DNA from: Spirochaetia bacterium
GTDB lineage: Bacteria > Spirochaetota > Spirochaetia > Treponematales > Treponemataceae
Assembly: GCA_022768865.1 (NCBI GenBank)
Contig: JALELH010000025.1
Location: forward strand, 1-35,114
Length of the DNA: 35,114 bases
Direction: 5' to 3'
Under the pieces are notes generated by a model. The model saw only the letters and a program-made list of their open reading frames with translations, searched no databases and had not been told where the DNA came from. Positions 1 through 9,400 of the stretch are shown piece by piece. A program made the translations under genes and the position numbers. The stretch's first letter is position 1. Each line of letters begins with the position of its first letter.

Positions 1-46
1 TCTGGTCAGTCATGAAGCTGAACTATAATCTGATTTATCACCGTGC

Positions 47-83
47 AAGAAGTGCAGCCGGTATGTTCAGGCACTTCTTTTTC
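47..83 (+). terminator. possible intrinsic terminator
   Basis: A 9-bp perfect inverted repeat (AAGAAGTGC at 47-55, GCACTTCTT at 71-79) has a 15-base loop and runs into five T residues. It could end transcription of a gene lying left of the window. The stem is only moderately GC-rich and the loop is long, so support is weak. The rest of 1-201 shows no convincing coding frame. Confidence 0.3.
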
Positions 84-201
84 AGTATTTCTGCATTTCT
101 TTTCCATTTCATGGATGACGTTCCTCAGAAATTCTTACAGTCTGCTGTTCCTGTTTTAAAACTCGAATTTTGACCCAATACTTATTTTATAGGAGTAAAC
201 T

Positions 202-1071
202 ATGACTAAAGAAACAACGCCAAACGTAATCTACAAAGACAGGCTTTTTAAAGCGATTTTCGGAAGGCAGGAACACAAGGACTGGCTATTGTCGCTTTAC
301 AATGCTCTGAACAATTCTGACTACAAGAACCCGAATGATTTGGAACTTACGACAATTGAAAATATCATCTATATAACTATGAAGAATGATTTGTCGTTCC
401 TTATTGACAGCCAGATGAACCTATACGAGCAGCAATCGACCTGGAACCCCAATATGCCGCTCCGTGGTCTAATGTATTTTGCACAATTGTATCAGCAGCA
501 CATATCAAAGCAAAAGCGGGACATTTATTCTTCAACCTTGTTGAAAATTCCAACGCCTCAGTTTATAGTTATATATAACGGTTCAAGGCAAACTGCTGAT
601 GTTGAAAAACTAAAACTGTCCGATGCTTTTGAAGTCCTAAAGAACGACGGCGAATTTGAATGGACTGCAACGCTGGTAAATATCAACAAAGGGCATAACC
701 AAAGCCTGCTTTCAAAGTGCAAGCCGTTAAATGATTATGCAACTTATATTGAACGTATAAAGGCAAATATAAAACAAGGCTTAAGCAAAGAAGAAGCCGT
801 TGATGAAGCAATGGAATATGCCATTAAGAACAATATGTTGAATGGCTTTTTCAAGAATCAGAAGTTGGAGGTTTTAAATATGAGTCTTACAGAATTCAAT
901 CAGGAAGAATATGACAGAAACCGCTATGACGAAGGCAAAGAAGCCGGCAATGCTGAACTTATTCAAAAGTTTATTAAAAACGGTATGACTGTAGAACAGA
1001 TTGCAAATTTTATTAAAATCCCTATAGAAAAAGTGCGCCAACTTGCCGAAATGAATTTGACAACGGCTTAA
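202..1071 (+). CDS. Rpn-family PD-(D/E)XK nuclease/putative transposase-like protein
   Basis: The 289-residue protein resembles the Rpn (recombination-promoting nuclease) / PD-(D/E)XK 'transposase-like' family, which is abundant in gut spirochaetes, Clostridia and Bacteroidetes. The N-terminus (KDRLFKAIFG) opens like other family members, and the segments LRGLMYFAQLYQ and PTPQFIVIYNG match the family pattern of a nuclease core followed by a hydrophobic strand. The C-terminus (about residues 257-283) is a short helix-turn-helix-like segment (VEQIANFIKI, then IEKVRQLAE). The ATG at 202 is set by a good Shine-Dalgarno (TAGGAG, six bases upstream). After the TAA at 1069-1071 the same frame continues for 24 codons and repeats the C-terminal motif, so the gene may be prematurely stopped. 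Known members can nick DNA or promote RecA-independent recombination; activity here is inferred from family only. Confidence 0.75.
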   Translation: MTKETTPNVIYKDRLFKAIFGRQEHKDWLLSLYNALNNSDYKNPNDLELTTIENIIYITMKNDLSFLIDSQMNLYEQQSTWNPNMPLRGLMYFAQLYQQHISKQKRDIYSSTLLKIPTPQFIVIYNGSRQTADVEKLKLSDAFEVLKNDGEFEWTATLVNINKGHNQSLLSKCKPLNDYATYIERIKANIKQGLSKEEAVDEAMEYAIKNNMLNGFFKNQKLEVLNMSLTEFNQEEYDRNRYDEGKEAGNAELIQKFIKNGMTVEQIANFIKIPIEKVRQLAEMNLTTA

Positions 1072-1146
1072 GAGCAGATTGCCAGCTGCCTTGACTTGTC
1101 TATAGAAAAAGTAGAAGAACTTTCTAAGGAAGTTAAGAACAGCTAG
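1072..1146 (+). other. in-frame 3' continuation of the Rpn-like gene after its TAA
   Basis: Directly after the stop at 1069-1071 the same frame reads 24 sense codons, beginning EQIASCLDLS and ending at TAG (1144-1146). This segment repeats the motif just before the stop (EQIANFIKIP and IEKV.QL against EQIASCLDLS and IEKVEEL). The offset is 78 bases (26 codons) and the DNA similarity is clear. It is either the original C-terminus cut off by a nonsense change or a decaying tandem copy of the last helix pair. Confidence 0.6.
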
Positions 1147-1179
1147 GCTTTGCATTTTTCTTAAATTACGTTTCTTTTT

Positions 1180-1206
1180 GACAGTCCATTGCGGGCTGTC
1201 CTTTTT
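1180..1206 (+). terminator. intrinsic terminator after the Rpn-like gene
   Basis: An 8-bp stem (GACAGTCC at 1180-1187 with GGGCTGTC at 1193-1200, one G-U pair) has a 5-base loop and is followed by CTTTTT. It lies 34 bases past the second stop (1146), so it would terminate the longer form of the gene as well. No T-run follows in the minus direction, so it is read as a plus-strand terminator. Confidence 0.75.
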
Positions 1207-1207
1207 G

Positions 1208-2017
1208 CTACTGATACACCCTTACGTAGTCTACGTCCATGGTGGCTTTGGTAAGCTTTTTGTCTATTCCTTTCTGGCCACCCCACGTGCCGCCCATGGC
1301 AACATTCAGTATTAAATAAAAAGGATGGTCAAAAGGCCATTCTGCCCATGTCTGCTTAGGGTTTTCTACTTCGTAAAAGGCCTGCCCGTCGTAAACCCAG
1401 CGGATCAGGTCTTCCGTCCAGTAAAGGCCGTAGGTATGAAAGTTTTTTGTAGCACCCTTTATTACATCGCTGTAGGTTTTCTGAGTGCCTATTTTATGGT
1501 TAAAGGCTTTTGTGTGTATGCTGGCATGCACCCTGTCCTTATCAAAGCCAACGTGTTCCATAATGTCTATTTCACCGGAACGCGGCCACTGACCGTGGCG
1601 GTTGGCTTCAGGCATCATCCATATTGCAGGCCATGTGCCAACGCCCTGCGGCAGCCTGGCACGCACTTCTATATAGCCGCCCTGCCATGAAGCCTTGTGT
1701 TCCGTCTTTATGCGGGCACTTGTCCACATATTGGACTTTCCTTCCCTCAGTGCCGTTATGGAACATATTCCCTTATGCACGTTTACGTTTTCTTTTTTAT
1801 CCGTGTATTTCTGTATTTCCCCGTTACCCCAGCCGTTAAGGTTGCCCATGGAATATGCCCACTTGCCTTCATCAGGCCTGCCCTGATAGTCAAATTCTTC
1901 TGACCACACTAAAGACATATTTTGCCTTACATAGTCTGGCAGGGTGTCTTTTTCTTTGCAGGCAGACAATAAGGCACAGGATGCAAAAACAAACAGAACA
2001 GATATTTTCTTTTTCAT
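1208..2017 (-). CDS. GH16 family beta-glucanase lipoprotein (laminarinase/lichenase type)
   Basis: The 269-residue protein has an N-terminal lipoprotein signal (hydrophobic residues 5-19, lipobox LLSAC with Cys20) and one GH16 catalytic domain. The signature SGEIDIMEHVG supplies E149 (nucleophile), D151 and E154 (acid/base). GGYIEVRARLP, WPAIWMMP, the WTEDLIRWVYDG strand and the closing DYVRVYQ are typical of bacterial endo-1,3- or 1,3-1,4-beta-glucanases. It should hydrolyse mixed-linkage or 1,3-beta-glucan at the cell surface. The start is taken at 2017 (MKKKIS), which has GGAG five bases upstream and a proper signal peptide; an upstream start would bury that peptide. A strong hairpin with a T-run ends only about 15 bases before this start codon (see separate entries). 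Substrate preference cannot be read from the sequence. Confidence 0.9.
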   Translation of the reverse strand: MKKKISVLFVFASCALLSACKEKDTLPDYVRQNMSLVWSEEFDYQGRPDEGKWAYSMGNLNGWGNGEIQKYTDKKENVNVHKGICSITALREGKSNMWTSARIKTEHKASWQGGYIEVRARLPQGVGTWPAIWMMPEANRHGQWPRSGEIDIMEHVGFDKDRVHASIHTKAFNHKIGTQKTYSDVIKGATKNFHTYGLYWTEDLIRWVYDGQAFYEVENPKQTWAEWPFDHPFYLILNVAMGGTWGGQKGIDKKLTKATMDVDYVRVYQ

Positions 2018-2033
2018 ATAAACTCCGCTAGGT

Positions 2034-2070
2034 AAAAAAAATGTCACCCGGATACGTTCCGGATGACATT
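2034..2070 (-). terminator. intrinsic terminator of the LysA-like gene
   Basis: On the minus strand a 13-bp stem (2058-2070 with 2040-2052, one G-U pair, 5-base loop) runs straight into seven U residues (2034-2040). It lies 46 bases past the stop of the decarboxylase gene. It also sits immediately before the ribosome binding site of the GH16 gene. Confidence 0.8.
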
Positions 2071-2097
2071 ATTATAAATCGCTTTTATAAAGCGCAA
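2071..2097 (-). promoter_or_regulatory. candidate GH16 promoter overlapping the terminator
   Basis: A perfect TATAAT (minus strand, 2071-2076) has TTGCGC 15 bases upstream (2092-2097). Between them lies a 6-3-6 inverted repeat (CGCTTT/AAAGCG). Initiation about seven bases downstream would fall inside the 5' arm of the terminator, so a transcript from here could not form the full hairpin. The spacer is short, so support is moderate. Confidence 0.35.
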
Positions 2098-2116
2098 TAC
2101 AAGTTTTTTTTATTTT

Positions 2117-3379
2117 TTACTTAAAATCTTTTACGCCGTCTAAGTCTAATGTTGCAAACAGGTCGTCAATGGTTTCCTTGCGGCGTATGACTTTTGTTGT
2201 TCCGTCCGCTCTCAGAAGCACTTCTCCGCAGCGCAGCTTGCCGTTGTAGTTGAATCCCATGGCTCTTCCGTGGGCACCTGCATCATGAAGGATAACGTAG
2301 TCTCCCAGGTCAATCTTTGGCAGTGAACGCTGGATTGCAAACTTATCAGAGTTTTCGCAAAGGGAACCTACAATATCGTAAACGTGGTCGCACGGCTGGT
2401 TTTCCTTGCCAAGAACGCTTATTTCATGATAGCTGCCGTAAACGCCAGGGCGCATAAAGTCTGCCATGCAGCTGTTTAAGGCAATGTATTCCCTGTAAAT
2501 ATGCTTTTCGTGGATTGCATTTGTAACAAGGTAGCCGTAAGGTCCTGTAATCGGCCTGCCGCATTCCCAGTAAATGGCCAGCGGGTCAAGGCCTGCAGGA
2601 ACAATTACCCTGTCATATTCTGCACGGATACCCCTGGCAACATAGTCCAGGTCTACGGCTTTGTCTCCCGGCTTATAAGGAATGCCGATACCGCCGCCTA
2701 AGTCTACGAATTCAATCTGAACGCCGCACTTTTCCTTTATTTCTGCTGCAAGTTCAAACAAAAGCTTTGCAGTGTCAATAAAGAAGTCCGGGTTAAGCTC
2801 GTTTGATGCAACCATTGTATGCAGGCCAAAATGCTTTACGCCTTCTGCCTTGCAGATTTTATATGCTTCCAAGATCTGCGGACGTGTAAGGCCGTATTTT
2901 GCTTCTTCCGGCTTGCCGATGATGGAATTGCAGCCTGTCTTTTCGTTGCCCGGGTTGTAGCGGAAGCAGATTGTTTCAGGCAGCTTGCCCAATACCTTCT
3001 TTAAAAATTCAATGTGGGTAAAGTCGTCCAGGTTGATTACGTTGCCCTGCTTATATGCAAGTTCATATTCTTCTGCAGGAGTTTCGTTGGAAGTAAAGAT
3101 TACGTGGTCTCCTTTAATGCCGCTTAGTTCTGAAAGCATAAGTTCCGGCATGGAAGAACAGTCTGCACCGCATCCTTCTTCTGCAAGGATTTTCAAAAGG
3201 TACGGGTTTGGCCCTGCCTTTACTGCATAGTGTTCGCGGAACTTAGGGAACATGGAAAAAGCCTTGTTGAACTTCTTCATGTTGTCGCGGATTGCCTTTT
3301 CATCATAAAGGATGAAAGGTGTCGGGAATGTTTCTGTCAGCTTGTTGAGCTGTTCTATTGTCATTGGAAATGTTCTCAT
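2117..3379 (-). CDS. lysA: diaminopimelate decarboxylase-like PLP-dependent decarboxylase
   Basis: This 420-residue fold-III PLP enzyme is of the DAP/ornithine/arginine decarboxylase family. Visible motifs are the PLP lysine (EHYAVKAGPNP, K54 from this start), the phosphate-binding glycine loop (FVDLGGGIGIPY), ECGRPITGPYG, the cross-subunit Cys motif (GSLCENSD) and the C-terminal HDAGAHGRAMGFNYN. LysA would make lysine from meso-diaminopimelate. This protein belongs to a divergent subgroup: HTMVASNEL replaces the usual His-x-Gly-Ser segment, and GAH replaces GAY near the end, so the substrate is uncertain. Treponemes with characterised cell walls use ornithine rather than diaminopimelate in peptidoglycan. 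Start choice: a TATAAT ends 10 bases before the ATG at 3379; the ATG at 3364 is the alternative. Neither has a good Shine-Dalgarno. Confidence 0.82.
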   Translation of the reverse strand: MRTFPMTIEQLNKLTETFPTPFILYDEKAIRDNMKKFNKAFSMFPKFREHYAVKAGPNPYLLKILAEEGCGADCSSMPELMLSELSGIKGDHVIFTSNETPAEEYELAYKQGNVINLDDFTHIEFLKKVLGKLPETICFRYNPGNEKTGCNSIIGKPEEAKYGLTRPQILEAYKICKAEGVKHFGLHTMVASNELNPDFFIDTAKLLFELAAEIKEKCGVQIEFVDLGGGIGIPYKPGDKAVDLDYVARGIRAEYDRVIVPAGLDPLAIYWECGRPITGPYGYLVTNAIHEKHIYREYIALNSCMADFMRPGVYGSYHEISVLGKENQPCDHVYDIVGSLCENSDKFAIQRSLPKIDLGDYVILHDAGAHGRAMGFNYNGKLRCGEVLLRADGTTKVIRRKETIDDLFATLDLDGVKDFK

Positions 3380-3389
3380 AATGGCCTGA

Positions 3390-3418
3390 ATTATAGCAGA
3401 AGGAATCAAAAAGTTAAA
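3390..3418 (-). promoter_or_regulatory. promoter of the LysA-like gene
   Basis: On the minus strand TTTAAC (3413-3418), a 17-base spacer and a perfect TATAAT (3390-3395) precede the ATG at 3379 by 10 bases. The predicted RNA start leaves little or no leader. Confidence 0.6.
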
Positions 3419-3423
3419 CTAAC

Positions 3424-3440
3424 GGCCATCTTTAATGGCC
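3424..3440. repeat. palindrome between divergent genes
   Basis: GGCCAT and ATGGCC form a perfect 6-bp inverted repeat around a 5-base centre. It lies just upstream of the -35 of the LysA-like gene and about 55 bases from the addB -35. It could be an operator, but one copy proves nothing. Confidence 0.35.
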
Positions 3441-3493
3441 TTGATTATTTCGGAATGACAACTTATAAAACAACCGGTATTTTACATTTTTCT

Positions 3494-3523
3494 TTGGCCA
3501 AACAGCAGAAAGTGTCCTATAAT
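3494..3523 (+). promoter_or_regulatory. addB promoter, leaderless type
   Basis: TTGGCC (3494-3499), an 18-base spacer and a perfect TATAAT (3518-3523) end six bases before the ATG at 3530. With the usual start about seven bases after the -10, the A of ATG would be the first transcribed base. No Shine-Dalgarno lies upstream. Confidence 0.6.
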
Positions 3524-3529
3524 GTTCAT

Positions 3530-6430
3530 ATGGCAAATATTATAGAAGAAACATTAAAGGCAAACATAAAAAAACTGGACAACCGTTTTGTTTTTCCAAC
3601 ACAGATGGCAGCAGACCTTTGGGCAGACAGGGCAACCTTAACCTGCGGCGTAAGTGCCGTTGCAATGGAACGTTTTATAGCATGGGACGATTTTAAGAAC
3701 ACTTCCATAAAGTCTAAGCAGAAAGACAAAAAAGCAGTGCCTTCAGTTATGAGGTCTGTTTTTTCTACACTCCTCCTTGAACATAATAAAACAGAAAAGT
3801 TTTTAACAAAGATAATCGGGCAGGACTTTGCACAGGAAGCCGCAGGTTTTGCAAACTGGATTACTTCCCTTTTGCCTAGCCTTTGCTTATGGAAAAAACA
3901 TTTTGACCATAGCGGAACGGAACCCGATGCAGAAGACAAAGACTACCTTGAAATATACAGCCGCTATTTAAACTTCCTTAACGAAAACAGTTTTTTTGAC
4001 CCTGCATGGGAAACACCGCCGTTTAAGTCTGACGGCAGCCATTACTTTGTTTTCTTCCCTGAAATATTAACCGACTATGCAGAATATAAAGAAATACTTG
4101 AAACCACAAAAGACGTTACCATAGTTTCCATGCCAGAAGAAATGCTGCCTTCTATAGAAGAAACAGACAGGCTGCCAGAGGTGAGCTTTTATTCCAATTC
4201 CAGAACAGAACTTAAAAACCTGGCAATGACTTTAAGAAAGCTTAACGAAGAAAAAAACATTCCGTGGGACCAGATTGCCATAAGCGTGCCTGACATAGAA
4301 AGCTACGGCCGCTACATAGAAAGGGAACTTGAACTTTTCAGGATTCCATGCGTCATAAGGTTTGCACGCCCTTTAAATGCTACGGGTGAAGGAAACTTTT
4401 TTGCACAGATTGCGGAATGCGTAAACAGCCGCTTTGCCTTTGACAGCGTGCGTGACCTTCTGCTTAACCTGGAACTGCCGTGGAAAGACAAGGAGTCCAT
4501 AAACCAGCTTATTGAATTCGGCAAGGAAAACAACTGCATCTGCTCCTATACCTGTGACGGAAAGGAAGTTGATGTATGGGAAGAATCCTTTAAAACAACA
4601 AATAAGGAAGAACGTGCCAGCGGATTCTATAAAAGCCTTAAAAAGCGATTAACAGCATTAACAGATGCAAAGACTTTCAGTGACATAAGGGAAGAATACT
4701 TTAAGTTCAGGGAATTTGCCTTTGACATGGAACAGTGTGCGCCCTCTGCAGACAAAATAATAAGCCGCTGCATAAGCGAACTTGCAGGCCTTATAGACAT
4801 AGAAAATGAATATCCGCAATATAAACTTCCGTCTGCCTATAATTTTTATACCCAGTATCTTACAACCGTAAAATACCTTGAACAGACAGACAACCTGGGC
4901 GTGCGCATTCTTCCTTATAAAACCGGTGCCTGCGCTCCTTTTGCCTGCCACATAATCGTAGATGCAAGCCAGAGTTCCCTAAGCATTGTCTATAAACCAC
5001 TTTCCTTTTTACGTGAAGACAAAAGAAAGCACCTATTTAAGGACAGGGAAGATCCAAATGTTACGGAGCATTTTATCATGCTATACAACATGAATTCTTT
5101 TTCTGGCATAAACATCTGGACTGCAAGTGCAAAAACCTTTACAGGCTATGCTCAGGCATGCAGCTATCTTAACGAAAAAGAAGTCAAGAACGGTGAACAG
5201 GCCTTAAGTTTTTACGACAAGGAAAGGGCATGGCTTAAAGACAGTGCTGCAAATTCAGAAGCACAGCCGCAAGAACTGGCAGACACTGCCATAGAAGGCT
5301 TTAACTTCTGGAAGGAATGCCAGAATTATTCTGACGTGTCAGATTCTGATAATGCAAAGGAAAACGCCGTAAACACTTCCGTCATTAAAGACAGGATAAA
5401 GGAAAAGTTTAAGGACTATGAACATAAAGAAAAGATAAGGATATCAGCATCAGGCCTTAAAAAGTTTTACAGCTGTCCGCGTAAATGGGTAGAAAACTAT
5501 CTTGCAGGCCTGGACGAACCTGTAAACGAAGCCACCTTAATAGACGACTTTGCAGAAGGCAGGTTAAACCACAAAATCCTGGAGCTTTATTTCAGCGGCC
5601 TTAAAGCTCAGAAGCTTAGCATCCACACAACAGAAAAAGGCCTAGAGCCACAGTATGCACAAATCCTTAAAGATGCCGTAGACAAGGCAATAGAAGCAGA
5701 AACAAGAAAGAGCGGTTCAGAATATACAGGCAAAGACAAAGGAAACAGCTTTATTGCAACGGAACTGATTAACACGACAAAAGAGCGGCTTCTTGCAGAC
5801 ATGACTAAAACCATAGAAGCTTTTTCCAGACAGTTTGAAGGTTTTACCATTCTTTATACGGAAGAAAGGCTTACGCATCAGGAAGAAAACTATGTTTTTG
5901 TAGGAGACGTTGATCTTGTGCTTTCAAATGACTATGAAACATTCATCATTGACTACAAAAAGTCAAAAACACCGGATTTACTTTACGACGACGGAACTGT
6001 CCGTATTAAAACCAGTGATGACGATGATGATGAAGATAATAATGATGACAATGAAAAAGACGAAGACTCGTGCAATGTTCCGGACTTTCAGATGCCTGCC
6101 TACCTTTACCTGCTAGAAAAAGACAAGGGCATAAAGGCAGAAAACTGTGCATTCTTTTCTTTAAAAGACAATGAACTTGTTCCTGTAGTCGGTGAAAAGG
6201 TTTTTGCCATTTATAAGGCAATACATTCAAGAACACAAAAAGAAGTTTACACAAGAGAAACTTTTGAACCTACAATGAAAATCTTCCATCAGAAGAAAGA
6301 AGAATTCTATGAACGCCTGCAGAATCTTGATTTTTCTGTAAATGAACAGGATCAGGATTTTGACATCTGCAACAAATGCACGTTCAGGGCTTTTTGCCGC
6401 CGTGTATTCAACATCAGCCATAAGGACTAA
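3530..6430 (+). CDS. addB: AddB-like exonuclease subunit with 4Fe-4S nuclease domain
   Basis: The 966-residue protein should be the second subunit of an AddAB-type helicase-nuclease that resects double-strand breaks for RecA. The N-terminal two thirds resemble the inactive helicase-like region of AddB (for example WDQIAISVPDIESYG). The C-terminal nuclease has GDVDLV (D795) and IDYKKS (D808, K810), then QMPAYLYLLE. Four cysteines (C649, C947, C950, C956) have the AddB iron-sulphur spacing, the last three being C-x2-C-x5-C. About 20 residues (near 828-847), almost all Asp, Glu or Asn, are inserted between the nuclease lysine and the QMPAYL helix. The start at 3530 fits both the promoter (TATAAT ends six bases before) and the start of alignable protein; reading further upstream gives non-homologous sequence. 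addA follows after 24 bases, so the two form an operon. Confidence 0.82.
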   Translation: MANIIEETLKANIKKLDNRFVFPTQMAADLWADRATLTCGVSAVAMERFIAWDDFKNTSIKSKQKDKKAVPSVMRSVFSTLLLEHNKTEKFLTKIIGQDFAQEAAGFANWITSLLPSLCLWKKHFDHSGTEPDAEDKDYLEIYSRYLNFLNENSFFDPAWETPPFKSDGSHYFVFFPEILTDYAEYKEILETTKDVTIVSMPEEMLPSIEETDRLPEVSFYSNSRTELKNLAMTLRKLNEEKNIPWDQIAISVPDIESYGRYIERELELFRIPCVIRFARPLNATGEGNFFAQIAECVNSRFAFDSVRDLLLNLELPWKDKESINQLIEFGKENNCICSYTCDGKEVDVWEESFKTTNKEERASGFYKSLKKRLTALTDAKTFSDIREEYFKFREFAFDMEQCAPSADKIISRCISELAGLIDIENEYPQYKLPSAYNFYTQYLTTVKYLEQTDNLGVRILPYKTGACAPFACHIIVDASQSSLSIVYKPLSFLREDKRKHLFKDREDPNVTEHFIMLYNMNSFSGINIWTASAKTFTGYAQACSYLNEKEVKNGEQALSFYDKERAWLKDSAANSEAQPQELADTAIEGFNFWKECQNYSDVSDSDNAKENAVNTSVIKDRIKEKFKDYEHKEKIRISASGLKKFYSCPRKWVENYLAGLDEPVNEATLIDDFAEGRLNHKILELYFSGLKAQKLSIHTTEKGLEPQYAQILKDAVDKAIEAETRKSGSEYTGKDKGNSFIATELINTTKERLLADMTKTIEAFSRQFEGFTILYTEERLTHQEENYVFVGDVDLVLSNDYETFIIDYKKSKTPDLLYDDGTVRIKTSDDDDDEDNNDDNEKDEDSCNVPDFQMPAYLYLLEKDKGIKAENCAFFSLKDNELVPVVGEKVFAIYKAIHSRTQKEVYTRETFEPTMKIFHQKKEEFYERLQNLDFSVNEQDQDFDICNKCTFRAFCRRVFNISHKD

Positions 6431-6454
6431 AGGATTAAACAGTAAGGAAAAACT

Positions 6455-9400
6455 ATGGGCGAAAAAACTTTTGACAAATACCAGAAAGACGCAATCAATG
6501 CAATAAAAAACTCTGTTGTAAGTGCAGGTGCCGGCAGCGGCAAGACAACTGTCCTTGCAGAACGCTTTTCTACTTTAGTTCTTGACCCGAAAACAAAGGC
6601 AGGCGTAGACCAGATTTTAACACTGACCTTTACAAAAAAAGCAACGGTTGAAATGTCTGCAAGGATTTACAAAGTATTAAAGAAACATAATCCTGCAAAG
6701 GCTGCTGACTTTTACAAGGCAAACATAAAAACCATAGACAGCTACTGCAACGGCGTTGCCAAAATGGGATGCCACTACTATGGTGTAAGCCCGGACTTTA
6801 CGCAGAATGATGAAGAACTTAAAAAATCTGTTTATGCCATGGCACTGCCCTATATTCTTGAACACAGAAACAACGAAGCAATTAAAGCCCTTGTTACCGT
6901 TGGAAGTTTTGATGACGTTGCAAAGGAACTTTTTGTAGACCCTGTCCTTGCCAATTCAACTGTTGCAGAGCCTATTGATTTTGACGCTATGTTTCATAAA
7001 CAGGTACAGGAAATCGTTGCACGCTGGAATAATTGCATAAAAGAAACAGACGGCAAAATTGCAGAAATACAGAAAGGCTTTCTTGCACTTGGGGGTAATG
7101 TAAACAGAACTTCAAAATCTTATGAAGCATACAATGCTGTTTTTGGTCCGGAATCTGACTTTGAAATTCCTGAGCCTGTTGAAGTAAGGGCAGAAGATGT
7201 TGAATCCTGCAATATAGAAGATATTAAAAACTATATTCTTGCCGTAAAAACAGTTGCAACACTGAAATGTCCGTCAGGTAAGGGAATTGTAGATTTAAAG
7301 GTTTTTACTGTTCCTTTGCAAAAGGAACTTTTCCCCCAGCTTTGCAATATCTTTACCTTTATTTACGGCTACAGGTATACAAAAAGCCTTATTCCCCTTT
7401 TAAAGGAATTTCAGGACAAGGTAAACGGCTACAAAAGGTCTTCCGGCATTCTTTCTTTTAAAGACATTTCCAATATGGCAAAGTGCATTCTGAGAGACTT
7501 TCCTGAAATACGCAAGATAGAAAAAGAAAAATACAAGTTCATCATGATTGATGAATTTCAGGACAACAACAAAGACCAGAGGGACATGCTCTTTATGCTT
7601 GCCGAAAAACTTTCAAGAAAAGAACCGGGCGTTCCAAAGGTAGAAGAACTGGAAAAAGAAAAACTGTTCTTTGTAGGAGACGAAAAGCAGAGCATCTATC
7701 TTTTCCGCGGTGCTGATGTTTCCGTATTCAACAGCCTTTCAGAAGACTTTAAGGAAGGCAACCTTAACATGACTACAAATTACCGTTCAGAATCTGCACT
7801 GATAAAAAGCTTTAATACAATTTTCGGCGGTTTTGAATATCCCCTTCCTGCTGCAGATATAGAGAAAAAAGAAAGCAAGCCGGAAGAACAGGCAGAAGAA
7901 CAGACAAAAAAGAAGTCAAAAAAGAAGACAGAAGAAAAAACAGAAGAATCTTTATTGCCAAAAGAAAATCCGTCTGCCTTTTATAACGACCATACAGAAT
8001 ACGAAAATGAAATTCCAAAGTATGAAGCAGTTTACAAGGAAGTTCTTCTCCCGGCAAAAAAACAGGAAGAAGCAGATGTAAAGGAAAACACGCAAAAGAT
8101 TTTTGCACCGCATATTCACTTTGCACTTTTTGACAAGGAACAGGAAGTTACATCAGGCAGCCTTACAACAGAAAATGCAGAAGCACAGTGGGTTGCTGAC
8201 AAAATAAATGAAATTACTTCTAAAGGCTTAAACGGCAAGGTTTACGACTACAGCGACATTGCCATCCTTATGCGTTCCTATGGGCCGCAGCCTTTATACG
8301 AAAGGACTTTCCTTAAAAACGGCATTCCATACAACACAGAAGTTGTAACGGGATTTTTTGCAGACGGTCCTGTAAATGATATTTTTTCAATGCTAAGGCT
8401 TTGCGCATACCCTGACGACACTGCAGCATATGCACAGGTGTTGCGTTCCCCATGGGTAAACCTTTCTTTTGAACAGGCAAACGAAATCATATTTACAAAA
8501 GAAAGAAATCAGATGCCATTCAGTCAGGATGTTTCTGCAATTCTTCCGGAACAGGCACTGAAAAGATTTAATCATGCAAAGGCATTTTTTAATGAACTTA
8601 ACGAAAGTGCCAGAACAGAACCACTTACAAAAACCGTAACTAAACTCTGGTATTCAACAGGCTACCGCTACGAAACCATGTGGAACAAAACCGTTACCAT
8701 GTATGGCAAGCTTTACGATTTGATTTTTGAACTTGCACGCAAGTCAGAAGAAAACAAAATGACGCTTGGTGCTTTTGTAGACAGCGTGCGCACATACAGG
8801 GACCAGTCAGAAAAACTTGACGACATGGACATTCCTTTAGAACAGGCTGGCGGCGTTCATATTCTTTCCATTCATAAAAGCAAAGGGCTGGAATATCCCG
8901 TTGTTTTTGTAATAGGCACAAACAAAAAGGGCAAGAACGAAAGCAACTCCAAGGCAACCTACACAAGCAAAAAATACGGAATCACGATCAACACTCCGGG
9001 CTGTGCAGAAATTGCCGGAAAGAATCCTTTTTACGAAGAAGCCCACCAGGAAAACCGTGCACAGAAAGGTGCAGAACTAAGGCGCTTAACTTATGTTGCC
9101 CTTACCCGTGCAGAGGAACATATTTTCATTACCAGCGGCAAATACAAGGCAAACAAAAACTGCATGAATTATGTTCCGGGCGGTCCTAACATTCCGGACA
9201 GTATTTTTGCAATACTTGAACCTGTATACAATTATTACTTTGCAGGAAGGGATTATGCACAAGTATCAGGTCCTTTTTCAAGAACCTTTATCCTTTCTGA
9301 TGAACTTAGCAAAGGCACTAAAACAATAAATGCCGCCAGTGCTAAGATTCAGCTCTTAGAAAAAATAGACAAGGAAGAAAACTACAGCAAGATAAAACCC

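Noticed and set aside
3..173. Open frame to a TGA at 171-173 (and a short opposite-strand frame) in the left flank
   Set aside because: Neither strand gives sequence that resembles a known protein, and there is no start signal; the left edge is cut, so nothing more can be said.
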